From NCBI GenBank assembly GCA_965153455.1, contig OZ234495.1:13574875-13638874 (forward strand): DNA of 64,000 nt. The letters are read 5' to 3'. A program made the translations under genes and the position numbers. Under the pieces are notes generated by a model. The model did not search any database and was not told the DNA's origin. It saw nothing but the letters and a program-made list of their open reading frames with translations. The stretch is from Sphagnum compactum. Lineage: Eukaryota > Bryophyta > Sphagnopsida > Sphagnales. Each line of letters opens with the position of its first letter. Within the stretch, counting starts at the first letter, position 1. Shown here piece after piece: positions 39,243-52,642 of the stretch.

Positions 39243-39687
39243 CATAAAAAATGTTCAACATTTTTCAAATTTTTTATTCCACACATTTATTTCACATCAC
39301 TAAACATAATGACTAAACCTTAGTGACCATTTTGATTAAATGTTCGATTCGACTGAAGAACATACATGGTTTATACATGGTTTATGCACATATGATTTGA
39401 TAACAAACCATTATAGTCAAAAAAATACATGTACATGTCATTCAAGCCTTTAGCTTTTAGTTAAAATATATATGTCCATTAATCAAAAATAACAAATTAA
39501 TCAACTTGAATCTCTTGAAAAACCATGATTCGTAATAATGATATATACATGCTTAAAAGGTTAACTTAGCCTAGGGCTAATCAAAGGTTTAGTTTAGCTC
39601 ATAGGTGTCTCTTGTGGAGATGCTCACACCCTTTGTTCCCACAGGTCTATCTCCCCATCTCTGTCTCTTTCTGGACTATGCTTTCTG

Positions 39688-39702
39688 AGTTTAGGGTTTA
39701 GG
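39688..39702. promoter_or_regulatory. Telo-box-like promoter relic
   Basis: GAGTTTAGGGTTTAGG just upstream of the RCC1-like remnants; inverse of the usual AAACCCTAA. It may mark the promoter of the former gene. Confidence 0.35.
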
Positions 39703-39725
39703 CTGTAGTAGGGTTTGTTTTTCTC

Positions 39726-42700
39726 TTGTGCTGTTTATCTCCAAATTTTCCTCCAGTGATGTTTCACTGCTATTTTACCATTGTGAATCTGTGTGATTTT
39801 GCACCCAAATTGGAGTTCTATGCCCAAAAGGAAAAACTATTCCAATTCTGTCAATTGATGACTAGATTCAGAAGGCTTGTAAGCTTAAACCTTTTGGCAG
39901 ACCCAAGTTGTATTTTGAGAAGAACTGGTCACAATCTGATCAATGAGTCTGCACTATTATGGATCATTATGTGGTTCCATCTTGAAGAATGTTCAAGTTC
40001 TAACTGGCTGAGAATTGAGGAGGGAGATTGAGCCCATGCTGTTGATTGCAGAGGAGGATGGTCTAGTATATGATCGAATGCATCCTGAATGACTGAGCCC
40101 AGATTGGCATGCCTCTGACCATAGGGCACTCCTTGGTAAATCCCAGCCATTTTTTGTGAAGTAATATGCTTGATATGTAGCAACGATGTTGTTTTGATTT
40201 TTTTCTCAATGGACCCAATTGTGTTGGGAGGCTTCTCTTGGGGAAGAATAGGAATGCAATCTGCAGTTTCAGTTGTAGCATATTAGTGTCAGCTTTCAGA
40301 GGTGGGCAAGATGGACTTATGTGGAGAACTCATGGAGGTGGTGGATTTACCAGACTAGCACACAGTTTAATTGTGGACATTGCTGCAAGAGCCTGTGACA
40401 CAGCTGCAGTTTCTGATTCTTGCTCCAGCCTTGGTGTGTGATTCTCACAATGAAGTTGCTCTCAAGTTATTCTGTTTGATCTTCCTCTAGAGCATGGCAT
40501 TACTGTTCTGAAAACTAGAAATCTGTTTTTTGTGCTCAGAGAATGATGGCGAAGATCTGTGTAGGGCAGAAAGTCTCAGGTACCTGCCTTGGAAAAAGAA
40601 AACTTTGACCAAGATCTGACTGCATTGTCACTATTTAGGTGAAGCAAGCAAAGAGGATGATATTCACCCCAGTTTCTTAGATATGACTGCAGTTGAAAGA
40701 GGAAGCAAAAGAAGTTGTTGGGCAGGTGAGGTGGGTGGCACAGCAGCTGGATATTCTGAAGGACTTACAAATCAAGATGATGGGTCTTGGCTCTGAGCAC
40801 ACACTAGCCCTCCCTCTCTGGACCACCAACAAACCCTGTGAGCTCTTCAATGCTGTAGTAAATGAAGAAATTGATTGTTTTGTGAATTGCTTGCATGGCG
40901 TGTTCAGCCTGTGTGCCACTTGCTTGTGAGGTGAGGTACTCAGCTGGGAGGCAAGCTTGAATGGATGCCTTGGACATGGACATAACCCTCGTGTTCAGCA
41001 AATTTCCAGAACAAGCCGTTTATCTCCTTTGTTCTCTGTACCTTCAAGGTTGGTCGCTTGACAGAGTTTGGATGTAACAGCTCAATGCACATGCTCAAAA
41101 ACTGTGTGAAAAACTTGGTGGTTTTCTATTTGTTAATGCAGCATCTCCAGAATGTCAAGACGCATAAAATTGCTGCCAGGCTCATGCATTCCACCTGTCT
41201 CGATGGTTCACTCTCTTCTTCTAATCTCCATTAGCATTGCAAGAACTTCTTGCCACAGAAAATCCAGGTAAAATACCTGCTGAGATGATGTCATGCTGAA
41301 AGAGCAGGGTGAGTCTCATTGCATTGGAGGATAATCTATAGCAAGGTGCACTGGACATATGTGGAAATGGGTGACAATGTCAGCTGGATGTTTCATCACA
41401 TGCTTTGTGTTTGCTTAGTCAATATGGTGGCAAGTCAGCGTGTTGGTCAAATTTTGAAACTAACATACATTCATTACCAGATCTGATGAAATCAGTGGGA
41501 TGTTATGGTAGGTGGTCATAAGCATGTTCAGGAATCTTCAATGACAACATACATGGTATTGAAATTGGTGGGGATGCTATGACCGCTCTCATTGAAACCA
41601 CACCTAATAGTCTTCTCTTTAGGGTTAGGGCTCCTCTTTTTCTGTCTTGCTGTTTGGTTGCTGTTAAATTGTCAGATCTGAATTATCAATAACCTTATTA
41701 GCACTTGTTCTCTCAACTCCTTTTAGGTTCACTCAAATCTTATGTATTGAGAAGTTCTCAGTATGTGTGAAGACATAGTCCTTAGTTAATCTGCAGTGAA
41801 TCCTCGCTCATGGGAACTGGGAAACTTTCAAGGGGGTGCGTAACAATAGGGATGCTACAGAACGAAGTTGGGTGACTGGATTTGCAACTGCTGTGGAGTT
41901 CACATGCAGAAGCTACCACACAGGTGCCATCTGTATGCCTCAATCACCAATTCTACTTTTCCTTGAATGTAAACTCCTTAACCCTCAGTCTTAATCCTGT
42001 AGTGCACTTTTCAAACTTAATGCAATTAGGACATGTGAAGATGCACATTTGAAGAAAGATAGCCTTCAACTTTGCATTCCTGATCTGCCTGTTTGGTTCA
42101 GAAGGCAAGGAGATTGCGCACACTTAGTGGATCATTGTCATTCTTGATGTTTTGAGTTCACAGTGTTGTATTCAAAGTGATTTCTTGTGCAGGCTGTTAG
42201 GAGATGGTCAGCTCTACATGTGGGGATCCAATGAAGACAGCTACTTTCCATAACTGGTTATTAACTCTCTTCAGTTGGTCAGATGCAGCAAAACATGTTT
42301 GAAATTTAACTGCACCAGGGTCAATAAATGCCAAACACTCCGGATCAACTTGATGCTGCACACTGATACCACATACTGAAAGAGTCGCATGACTGTTGCT
42401 AAACTCTGATGATAAACACTGCACTTTCAGGTGTTGCATTGGTCTACTTTCAACCTAGATGAATGCATTGTAGACTATAATCTCCACCTTTTGATGCAGG
42501 TACATGAACCAAAGTTCATGGGTTGTTACCAAATCAAGCAGGTGGCCACCAATTGAAACCATGTCTTTTGTGAGAGGTAATTTCCAGTCCAACAACTTGA
42601 TACTATAGATTCTACAATATTGGGAATACAATTGACAGTTATGGTTATAAGCAGTTTGAGAATAATTTAAGATCTGAGGATATATAGTTTTTCTGTAAAA

Positions 42701-43040
42701 GGCAAAAACGAAACTTGTCATTGTCTTGTATGTCTGTCTGCCACTTGTCTTGTGTCACACAATGCTTTTGTGTCACCCCTGATTTTGTGTTCTATCTTGT
42801 AGGTTTCATGTGGGTGTCACACACTGCTGCACATTTGTGTATATACCCCTATGTGCCCCTCATTTTTCTCCTTCGGAGTTTCAGGGTTTAAGATTTGACC
42901 GCTAGGTGCTGGGTCCATCTTCAAAAGTTACCATCCACATTAGGAGTTGAGAAGCTCAAGACACAGTGCTCATTATCCAACAGTGGAGCTGCAAGAAGTA
43001 TTTTCACATGGGGTTAGGGTGGCTCTCCCACTCCACTGAT
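39726..43040 (+). pseudogene. Remnants of an RCC1-repeat gene
   Basis: Four RCC1-like signatures occur in order on the plus strand. VDIAARACDTAAVSDS (about 40374-40421) resembles the 'V.IACG..HTAAVT' core. IKMMGLGSEHTLAL (about 40771-40812) resembles 'GSEHTLAL'. LLGDGQLYMWGSNEDS (about 42195-42242) is a near-canonical repeat end. FTWG-stop-GGS (about 43000-43020) has a stop where Trp is expected. Between them no continuous frame or consistent exon set could be built. RCC1 proteins are seven-bladed propellers acting as exchange factors or scaffolds. The call is a dead or very fragmented gene; a live gene with unusual exons is less likely. Confidence 0.35.
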
Positions 43041-43495
43041 GGTTATAATTGCTTCAAGTCAATTGGTAAGTGAGCTTGCATCCTTAATCAATAACAAAAT
43101 TCTTCCCAATTTGCCAAACTGGAAGAAATTGCTACCAGGACACATCTGAAAATTCTGCTTCACAATTCGCATGCAGCAGTTCATCACCCAGTGTAATGAA
43201 CGGTGCACCATTCCAGCAGGCCCTCCCTCCCACTCATACTGGTCCACCCTGGTTCATTGGTGTTTTGTGAAAAGTTCAATACACAGAGATATCATGTGTC
43301 CACCTAAGCTTAGCTACCAGTCAAATTTGCTTGAATATTACTTTGCTTCACTTGGGGCATTTTTAAAGTAATACTGGGAAAGGATATGTGCAATGTATAA
43401 TTTTAAATAGATTTCCTTACATTCCATGCAACCAATGGCCCTTTGAAGTACACTTTGGCATCATTACAAACTGCATTGAAGTTGGGAGGATCACT
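43041..43495. other. Intergenic, no gene seen
   Basis: Flank of the RCC1-like remnant. Possibly 3' part of the same dead gene, but no motif was found. Confidence 0.4.
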
Positions 43496-43655
43496 TGATG
43501 GAAAAATGAATTGATTTTGTGGAAACTAAGGTCCATTCAAATGAAAATATTGAATTACATTACATGCAACTTGAATTGAATCCAAATTCTTAAATCGAAT
43601 TCAAATACATTCACTGGAATCTGAATTCAATTCAGTAGAAAAATAAATTAGATAC
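43496..43655. repeat. Dispersed repeat R1, copy 2
   Basis: Second copy of the repeat at 20636-20822, in the same orientation: begins GATGGAAAAATGAATTGATT, has CATGCAACTTGAATTGAAT in the middle and ends with GAATTCAATTCA-type words. Confidence 0.7.
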
Positions 43656-46600
43656 AAATTGTTGAAGTTGCAGATATCTTCATTATCAAACTAATGGAAA
43701 CTATTGCTACACTTGGTGACTCATGTTTGGTGGCTATTATTGGTTACCCTTGTATACCATAATTATGTTCACATGCAAGTTGTGCACCTTTTTGTTGTTC
43801 AAACAGTATCATGGTTTCAATTCCCACAATGTATCATACTGGATTAATAGTCACTTGTAGATTGTGGAGTTCTAATAATTGGAACTGTTAGTTGGTCAGT
43901 GTGATGGAAAGTTCTTCACAACACAATTTCTTACATTTTTGGTACAATTTTCACATTTCAAAGGTCTTTCATATGTACCATTAATAAAACCTCCTACACC
44001 CTTTAAGGAGGTCTGTCCATGGTCAACCTCAAAGCCAAAACCCACGAAACTATCAATCAACTGATTTGATTGAATTGAAGTTTGAAGAGAAAGTCGACTC
44101 TCATCATCTTCAATCTAGATCAATGTCTGGATTTTGTAATTGGACAATCTTTGCATCGTCTTGAGTGTTTGCTAATTTTAATTCCACAAAAGTAGAGCTT
44201 CCCCCACCCAATGGGGATACTCTTTTCATAATTGTGTTAACCAATTTGAATTTGATGGAACATAATAATAAGGTGTGAAAATACTTGGATCTTTTAATGA
44301 AGTAACAAACGATAGAAAACTGTTTGTACAAATTTATGCAACTATATGACCAAGTGAGTTGGAATGTGACTTCTACAAATTAGTTTACGTGAAGCAAGTT
44401 CTGTCTAAATGGACATGGATATAATGAATCCCTTACAAATCGCAAGGTGGAAAAACATTAAGGTAGATGATATCAATAGTAAAGCTACTGTTAGGAAAAA
44501 GGGAGCTTTGAAAGGAAGTAACAAAAGAGGTTATAATTGTTAATTAAAGCTCAAGATGTGTTTTTTTCATGACAAAGAGGTCAAATTGTTGAATGATAAT
44601 TTGTCTCAAAAGGAAAACATGTTGTCACTTTCATATTTCATTCTTGATTGTTATGATGAGCAAATATTCATCAATGGATGGGCCACATATTTGAGAAGGC
44701 AACATTTCAATTCATATGTACTATGAATGTGTTCATGGCCGGAAGATGATTGCCAAAAGTTTGAAATTCACATCTTTCCAATTTGAAAGGATCAACCTTT
44801 TTGAAATTAATTTTTTTCAAATCTGACATAAAGTCCAACTTCCTTAAGGTCTCCAAAACAAGTCATGTACATGTTCTTGCAAACTCTTGAAAAGATTGCT
44901 TATGTCATCAAGCAACAAACCACAAAATCATGCAAATATTCATGGGAAGAAAAATCATTGATGTTAAAAGATAATGGATGCATTTTTAAAGTCAAAAGGC
45001 ATCACAACATAATTGAGGGTTGCACACTTTTTAAAGGTCAACCATTCAATCATATGATCAAAGCTCCTGTAAAATGTTGGCATATCACATGATCTTCTCT
45101 AAGAGATCATATATGAAACACATATCCTCTATTTTCAGCAAATTTAAATGCCCTCACTCACATTGAGTGAAAGCATGGTAAAGGGAGCTACTTGTAATCC
45201 TTGTGGCATAAATGAAAAGTGAGGGCCTTGGTAGTTGGTATGTTGAATAGCCATGTAAATGGATCGGCAAACCCGAAATGCTAGACCTAAGATAATTAGG
45301 AAGGCAAGGCAATGGTGGTATGTTTGGGATGGCACACTTGGGATGAGTGTGAGAAAATGGTCATTATCACCTTTGTCACATCATGGTTACATCTTTCCAT
45401 CTAGAAGCAAGTTGTAGTAATTGCCTAGCGCCCATTGCTTGACAAGCTTCAGAACTTTATTCCTCTAGTTCCAAACTCAGGGGGCCTTGACACTAGAGTT
45501 GAGAGCCCTGGGACCATGAACTATAGAAATCACTGGTTCAAGGAAACAGCAGTGATGGTCAGAATCCCTTTCACACTAGGGGCTGGGCTCTTGAAAATCA
45601 AAATGGATGAAAAGTCTACATGGAATCTTACATGGCAGCGAAAAGGCAATGTTTTGACACCCATCTCCTGGAATTTGCATCTTACCCACCTCTTTAAAGC
45701 GGGCTTGACAAAATCCACAGGGAGATCCTCTGGCTAGAATCTGTTATTGGTTGATAAGATTTTTTATTAATAAGAGTTTGGGGCAAATTAATACATGCGA
45801 AAGGTCTCTCAAAAGGGTTCATTCTCACTTCACACTACAATTGAGAGCCCAGTTCACTCAATATTCTTCTCTCTTTTTTTGTATGGTATGATGGCCTTTT
45901 AGGAGGAGTTTAGGGGATTTTGAGTCCAAGTGGCCTCAACCCATATGTGAAGTGAGGGTTAGTTCTTGGGTTTTGTATTGTGAATTAGGCCGTAGGTGCA
46001 GTGGGATCTCATTTAAATTGCATTATATTGAAGTGTCAGATGCATGTAATCACGTTCAGCAAGGAAGATCTGCAATCATGCATTTAATTGCAACTAGGTA
46101 GCAAAATGTCAGGTGCATTTACTCCATCAGCCGGCCAGCCATGAGCAGCAGCACATTTGTGATAAAAGTGAAGAATGCTCTTCTGCTTTTTGTGTGCAGA
46201 GGCACCAACTCATAAAGGCAACAACACCAAGTCAACTGGATGACTTCCACAAAGGTAGTTTGTATGACACAATGATTTGCTTGCTACAGACCCAGACTTG
46301 TTTCTCTGCACTTGCTGCTGCCAGGCACCTCACCCCCTCCCACCCTCTTCTTCAGCCAGGACATGGCCCCAGGCAAACTGTATCACAGATTGGGATTTCC
46401 CCAATTCCCCCTGTCACCTTTGATGCCTGCCTTATGTCCCAGTAATCTGCATTGGAATGCAGTTTGCGTCGTATTGTCTGCTCCTTTGATCCTCCATTGG
46501 CAAAACCCTAAACCCCTCCTTGTAAAGCACTCGGATAATTCACACAGAACAAAAAAAAATCAGTTTAAGGAAAACCAATGTAGATTAAGTACGCCAAAAT

Positions 46601-47940
46601 GTCCCTTCTTGCACAAACTCGTATATCAAATCTTTGATCGATGCTTGCAGAATTTTATTGCTGTCACATAGATATATAGAGAGACAAAGTGCGCTTCAAT
46701 TCCTTGTATGCTAAAAAATTTCCAGTTATTTGATACTTTTGTCTTCATACATCGATCTGGTGTGGATGGACTAATGTTTTGAGGTTATTGATCATATGGC
46801 CTTCATGTGATAAGTCAATAATCTAGGAGAATCTAATAGAAAAAAGGCTATTTCATATTGTTTGAGAATAGTGATTATATAGGAAATCACCCGAGACTCC
46901 GTTAGTAGAGGCGAGCTTTCTTTGAATATTTTGAGAACCAGCAGATAAGTGTGCACATATGTGCACACCGGCAGTTACCTGTCCCTCATTCTAAAAACCG
47001 CCTAACATTGGAAAGAACCATATGTAGTCACAAATATAGTAATTACAAGAGATCTAGTTCATGCATTTACTGGAAGTACACACAACTTAAATTTTGGCAT
47101 ATATTTGAGAGTATCTCCCTAAACTAATTCTTAGTCATTGTACTTCATATAATACTTTGTTTCCAGAAGCTCAAAGTATAGAAGCATATAAGTTACAAGT
47201 CTGCAACTGGGCTGACTTTCATGGAGAGTCTAGGTACATACTTGAATTGAGCTATTGTAACATCTTGGATTCTAATATTAAGAAAGAGATTCCTTTGTGC
47301 AAGAACTAACTTAACTCTATGCAATTCATATGATGCTAAGATGTGTCATTGCAGTGGCAAGATCCAATTGCCATTCCTTGCCTTCATTACCCAAGTCTTG
47401 ATCCATAGCAAAAACTATCGAGATTATATTCCATTCCAAACAGTCCATTGGATGATGGGTCATGGAAACCATCTTTAGATCCTTACAACGTCACTTGCAT
47501 CAATCATCAAGACTATCATTTTGAACTAACATGAAGTAGAAAGTCATGAGGCTGACTACTTTCATTAAGTTTTAAAGACACTTTTTTGTCTTGTGGTCCA
47601 CAAATTACAGATGATCCAAAGTGTGAGACTCTATGAGGTTCCAAATGTTTTGGAGAAGGGTTCTGTTCCAATACTTGGAAAGTGTCCATCTTCAAGAAAG
47701 AATAACATGGTAGTAACTAAGTACTACCTAGTGCTTTTTTGTCTCAATTTTATGATGTATCCAAAATGGCAATCATGTAGAAAAAAATTTAGCCAAATTT
47801 GGCTATAAACCACATATGAAAGTATCCTTCTCTCAGCTACCTACTAGAGTCTATTATAAAAATCTAGTGATTTAGTGTAATCAAATTTATCATGACAATA
47901 TTTAATTATATAATATGATTATAATGCATGATATTCAAAA
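43656..47940. other. Intergenic, no gene seen
   Basis: AT-rich with occasional chance frames of up to 119 codons at about 45435 and 46113-46671, none with a recognisable domain. Confidence 0.5.
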
Positions 47941-47984
47941 TGTATGTGTGTGTATATATTTTGTGATGGTAATTTATATCACCA

Positions 47985-48065
47985 CAGTAAGGTGGTGGTT
48001 GGACAATAAAGGCCTTGGGTTGTGACAAAAAAAAGGTAAAGTTCAAACCCCACATTGAACATGTT
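47985..48065 (+). repeat. SINE-like module S1, copy 1
   Basis: A-box-like GGTGGTGGTTGGAC at 47991-48004, B-box-like GTTCAAACCC at 48041-48050. Resembles the module at 62040-62095 on the minus strand, including the AAAGGCCTTGGG / AAAGACCTCGAA segment after the A box. Confidence 0.5.
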
Positions 48066-49250
48066 GTGATCATAACATCATCCCAATGACATGTCATGGG
48101 TTCACCAAATTACAATTCACAAATTTGTTGGAATCACACGTTTAGTGCGACATTGTTTTGAAATTTTTTAAAGTTTAATTCAGAGAATTAATAATTTGAT
48201 TAATAATTTCTAAATTAAAAATTATTAATTTAATATTACTAGTTTAATATTTTCACATCAACTAATATTTCAATTATCTCAATCAAAATGAACATAGTTT
48301 CACTTAGTCAAACTTGTGTTTAAAATACTTTATTTTGATTGAAACCATTTTTGTCCAATGTTTAATATGACTAAAATCAATAAAAAACATTAAAAAATGG
48401 TTTTGTGATAGTGTATAATTGTTTAATCTATGTGGGATTGGATTAATCATTCATGTTTTTTCTCACCATTAATTCCCTAGAAATGTTGGAACTTTTTGGA
48501 ACAACTTTAATGATTTAATTAAATTTCATTCCAAATGAATGGGGTTTGGAATTCTTTTATGGACCCATTTTGGTTCAACCAAAGCAATGTGCACCACCTC
48601 TCTAGTTTCTTGTTGTGCTTTTCATTTTTGAATTGTTTGCTTTAAGTTGAATTTGTAAATCCCTAATGTGATTCCATAAAATGGGATTCAATAGGCATGA
48701 TTGCTAATAAAAGATCATTAGTTTTAATTATAGCATGTAATTCGTCACCTTGCTTAAAACACATTTGCTAGATTCACACTTCATCAAAAAAATAATTCAT
48801 GGTTGTTTTCATTTGACCTCACATATTTAATTAGTTCCTTCTCAAATTTTTTAACAATTTTTTTCTATGGATGCAATTATCTCTTCGTTCTGATGCTCCT
48901 TTTTTAAGTTCACCATTACAATTCATGGTTTTTTTAATTATCCAACTTGATTGTCTTGTCCACATTGATTAATGAACATGTCCATTTTGACTAAAGGCTT
49001 GAAACCTAAATGGCATGTGTATTTTTTGATTAATGAACTTGACTAAAATTATTTATTTGATTCCTTATTAGATTCAAAATCCAATCACGTTAAACAAACA
49101 ATTGACCACCTTGATCAAAATGGACAATAATTTCTAATCAAATGTGACATCTAATAAATTTCAACAAAACAAAATCAGATGTTTGATCAAAATGACCAAT
49201 GGTTTTTAGTCAAATTGGACATCTTAAACTAGTGAATAAACCAAGTTAAT
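48066..49250. other. Intergenic AT-rich, no gene seen
   Basis: From about 48960 words such as TTGATCAAAATGGACAA and GTCAAATTGGACATC repeat, which suggests an old satellite-like expansion next to the TAGG tract. Confidence 0.45.
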
Positions 49251-49620
49251 TAACTACCACCTTGGTTAAGTAGGTACCTTAGGTCTACCTACATATCTAC
49301 CTAAGCCTACCCAACTACTACCTAAGTTAGGTAGGTAGTTTAAGCTTATCTATTTACTTATATTCATTTACTTACCTACTACCTAGACTAAATAAATAAA
49401 CAGGTAGGTATCATGGGCCTATCTACCTATTTAGGTTTACATACTTACCTAGCTACTACCTAGGTAGGTAGGTAGCTTAAGTATACCTAGGTATACATAT
49501 CTTATACTTAGGTTCATTTACATACCTAGGTCTAAGTCTACCTACTTAATTACATATTTATACCTACCTATTTACTTCTTACCTCTTTTACCTATTTATC
49601 AACCTAAATGTTAATTTTTT
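49251..49620. repeat. CCTA/TAGG-rich tract
   Basis: Dense ACCTACCTA and TAGGTAGGTAG words in both senses, forming many potential short hairpins. Confidence 0.7.
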
Positions 49621-49691
49621 AATCTTTTTACTTGTTGGCAAAAATAAAGATGTAAAACTAAAAAACTTGACAAAACTTGTCATTTTTTTTT

Positions 49692-50110
49692 ATGGTGTAG
49701 TCCATTAGTAAAAACTTGGTTTCTATTACTAAGGTGAGGGGTTCAATTATTAATACTTGCAACCCATGTGCATGCCTTAAGAATTAAAGTAATTAAATAG
49801 GTTAGACTAACATAACTAAGTAGATTAAATTAAGTTGGTTAGAGCATGTATGTTAAACTTGTTTACCACCTACCTCCCTACTTGCCTTTTTACAACCCAA
49901 TGAAACAAACAAAAATCCAATAAAATTTCAAATAGTCTTTTATTTTGCTACTAAAAAAACCATCATAATCACAACAACAAGTTTAAATCAACTTGTCCAA
50001 GTTGACAAGATGATCTTTTTACACTTATCATTTTGAGTATTTTTTATTAATAAGCAAGTAGATGGGTGAATAGGTAGGTAAATATGTATACTAGGTAAGT
50101 TGGAAGGTAA
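49692..50110 (+). repeat. TAGG-family repeat unit, direct copy (includes S2 module copy 3)
   Basis: Begins GGTGTAGTCCATTAGTAAA, B-box-like GGGGTTCAATTATT at 49738, then AATACTTGCAACCCATGTGC, a CCACCTACCTCCCTACTTGC tract at 49866, and a TAGG tract at 50050-50100. It is the inverted counterpart of 38790-39242. Confidence 0.55.
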
Positions 50111-50642
50111 TCAAAACCCTTCAACCTACATTCCTCTCACCCCTCAAGCCCAAAAAAAAAAACAAAAAAAAAGATGTTTGCGCTATTTCATATATTTGCC
50201 CTAGTTAAATTTTGAAAGATATAATAATAATCATGCCATCTTTGTCAATCACTTGCATAGGAAAGAGCCAGCAACCAACACACTTATGTGTAATTTGAGA
50301 TTCTCCTGCAACTTCACTGTGGAAATATCAGTCAGATCAAACAGGCTTGTACAGCAAAAAGAACATAGTTATTTATTGAAGGGTGTTCTAAACGAAATCA
50401 CACAACATGCATGTTGGAGAACAGTAGCACTTGTGTGAAACTAAATTATGGTCCTTCAAGCTACAAGCTCTGCTTTGGGGAAGCTGCAAAAAACAAGGCC
50501 AAATCAAAGTGTTTGCCTCCAGGGTTATGGGTGTGTCCAGTAACCTGGGTCAGTGCTTGCAGAAATATGATCAGAACTCATGATTGAAAGTCTAGCTTAT
50601 AACAGAAAATCATGTCTGGGGGGGCAAAGCAAGATTTGGGGA

Positions 50643-50674
50643 TAAGTAAGTAAGTAAGCAAGCAAGCAAGTAAG
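50643..50674. repeat. (TAAG/CAAG)n microsatellite
   Basis: About eight tandem tetranucleotides, TAAG changing to CAAG and back. Confidence 0.95.
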
Positions 50675-52600
50675 AAGATGACAACAATATTAAAGTCTTA
50701 TGTTACGTGAGGCTCACAAACCAAGGGAAGGAAGAAGAGGAAGAGCCAGATGAGAAGAAGAATTGCAAGCCCAAAACAGATAGATTTGTGCCAACAAACT
50801 TCCTTCAAATTTTCCAACACTTCTGGTACCTCCTGTTAATTAAGTAAGGCACAACAAATAATAAAATAATAAGGCACATACATCCCAATGATCTGACAAC
50901 ACACAAATAAACTAATAATAAGGCACAAACTTTTAGTGCATGACATCCTCCTTCATTAAGGAGCTACCCATTGCTGAAAAGCCTGAACTTACCTGAGTGT
51001 GTGTAACAGACACTAATCATTACAGTTGGATGTTGGTTGGATTGAGTACTACTACTCTATATGATACTATTCAAATTAGGGAAGCTTTAATCATTAGATA
51101 CATAATGAGAGTATTATATAATATGGTATAATAATGTATTGAATAATTTTAGATAATATATTTCCATTTGATCATTAGATAAAAATTTCATCTAAATATG
51201 GATGATGTCTCATGTATGGTAAAATGTACTCCAGCCTTGTGTGAACCAGTAGCTACACTTTTTACCATGGTAAAATCCCCAACTTGTTTTGGGGTTGCTT
51301 CTAAGCATATTATAGATATCCCATCCCTAGACTAAAGGTCACTTTAGATGAGGGTCTAAGGTCCAAGATCCAATGAAATAGAGGAATCGTATTGGCTGAG
51401 ACCCATAAATTGGACCTGTGGCCTTTAGATGAGGGTCCAAGACCAACAAGTGGCAAATAAAGGCTAAACCTAAATGGCACCATTTTGGAGGGAAAATAAA
51501 TTGGTTCGGACCCCCCTCCCCCCCCAAGAAAAAAGAGCTCAAAAGAGAGCTCATGATTTGGAGAACCAAGATGCAAGGTGGGGTTGTAAGAGGCCTTACT
51601 TAAGTGAGTGAAGGTGCGAGTGTAGGTGTTGGTTCACAGTGGCTCTGAAATTGGGGGTCGAATAACTCAGTAAATTAGTAAACATCAGACTTTACAACTA
51701 CCAATGGATTTTGTTTCCTCCCTTGTGATTCGAGAATGGTCACCCCAAGGGGCTTTCCAATACTCTAGCCAAATTGGTGCTAAACCGCGCCTTTTCTTTA
51801 CTTTTCGATGGCTACATGGCCAAACTATCCTACTAGGGGCTGTTAGAAATATACATATCCAGTTCAGCATTTTTCTTGTGCAAATTTTTGCCAAAATGTG
51901 AAAAATAAAAATACAAGACAATGCTCTATTGTAACATTCCCATTTTCCTGGAAAAAATGCCAAATTTTCAAAAAATAGTTGATTTTTTTTCAGTACATTC
52001 AAACTCCGATTTTAATTTGGTAGCATTCATTTAACTTGTTTTTTCAATTATTTAGACAGGTTCTAAAAACTTGTTGCCAAATCTCTCACCATCCAAAAAG
52101 GTCATTCAGGTGCCCAACTTTTTCAACTTCATTTAGCCAAGTTTTCCAAGCGATGTCACAGACCATCTGAGCTTTTGTCGGCAGCATTGAAGGTTCACAA
52201 CTCTTCAAGTGTCAAGTCCAAATTATATTTGCCAGTTTGGCAGGTTAAGATTGTTCAGCTAATAACAAAGACCTACAAAGGTGAACTTTTAACAGATGTC
52301 AAGATTTTTTCTATTTTTTGAGTCAACATGGTGAGAATATATTACACACACAACAAGCAAACAAATCCATTTCAAATGCAACTCCAAACAGTTAGTTCAC
52401 ATTGTGCACAAGTAGCAAGCACACATATTCATTTGAATAAAAGATAAAAGGAGCCCAAGTGGTTAGTGCGTATCAATGTTGTGTGTGTAAGTGTAATAAG
52501 CATGTAAAACTATGTAAATCATTTACATTTACACACCCAACTTTTTGGCACTTGAATTACCCATTGTGAACGTGTTTTTAATTACACTTGCACCTTGATA
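50675..52600. other. Intergenic, no gene seen
   Basis: Includes an 81-bp direct duplication at 51342-51450 (CTTTAGATGAGGGTC twice). No gene motif. Confidence 0.5.
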
Positions 52601-52620
52601 GTTAAGTCATTTTCCCATAC

Positions 52621-52642
52621 ATTTACACAACCTTGTGTAAAT
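52621..52642. repeat. Perfect palindrome, 10-bp arms
   Basis: ATTTACACAA and TTGTGTAAAT separated by CC. The surrounding 200 bp is rich in the same GTAAATG/CATTTAC words. Confidence 0.9.

Noticed and set aside
46113-46671. Overlapping frames of 110 and 119 codons
   Set aside because: No domain, no splice-linked continuation found, and both frames are open over a C-rich stretch.
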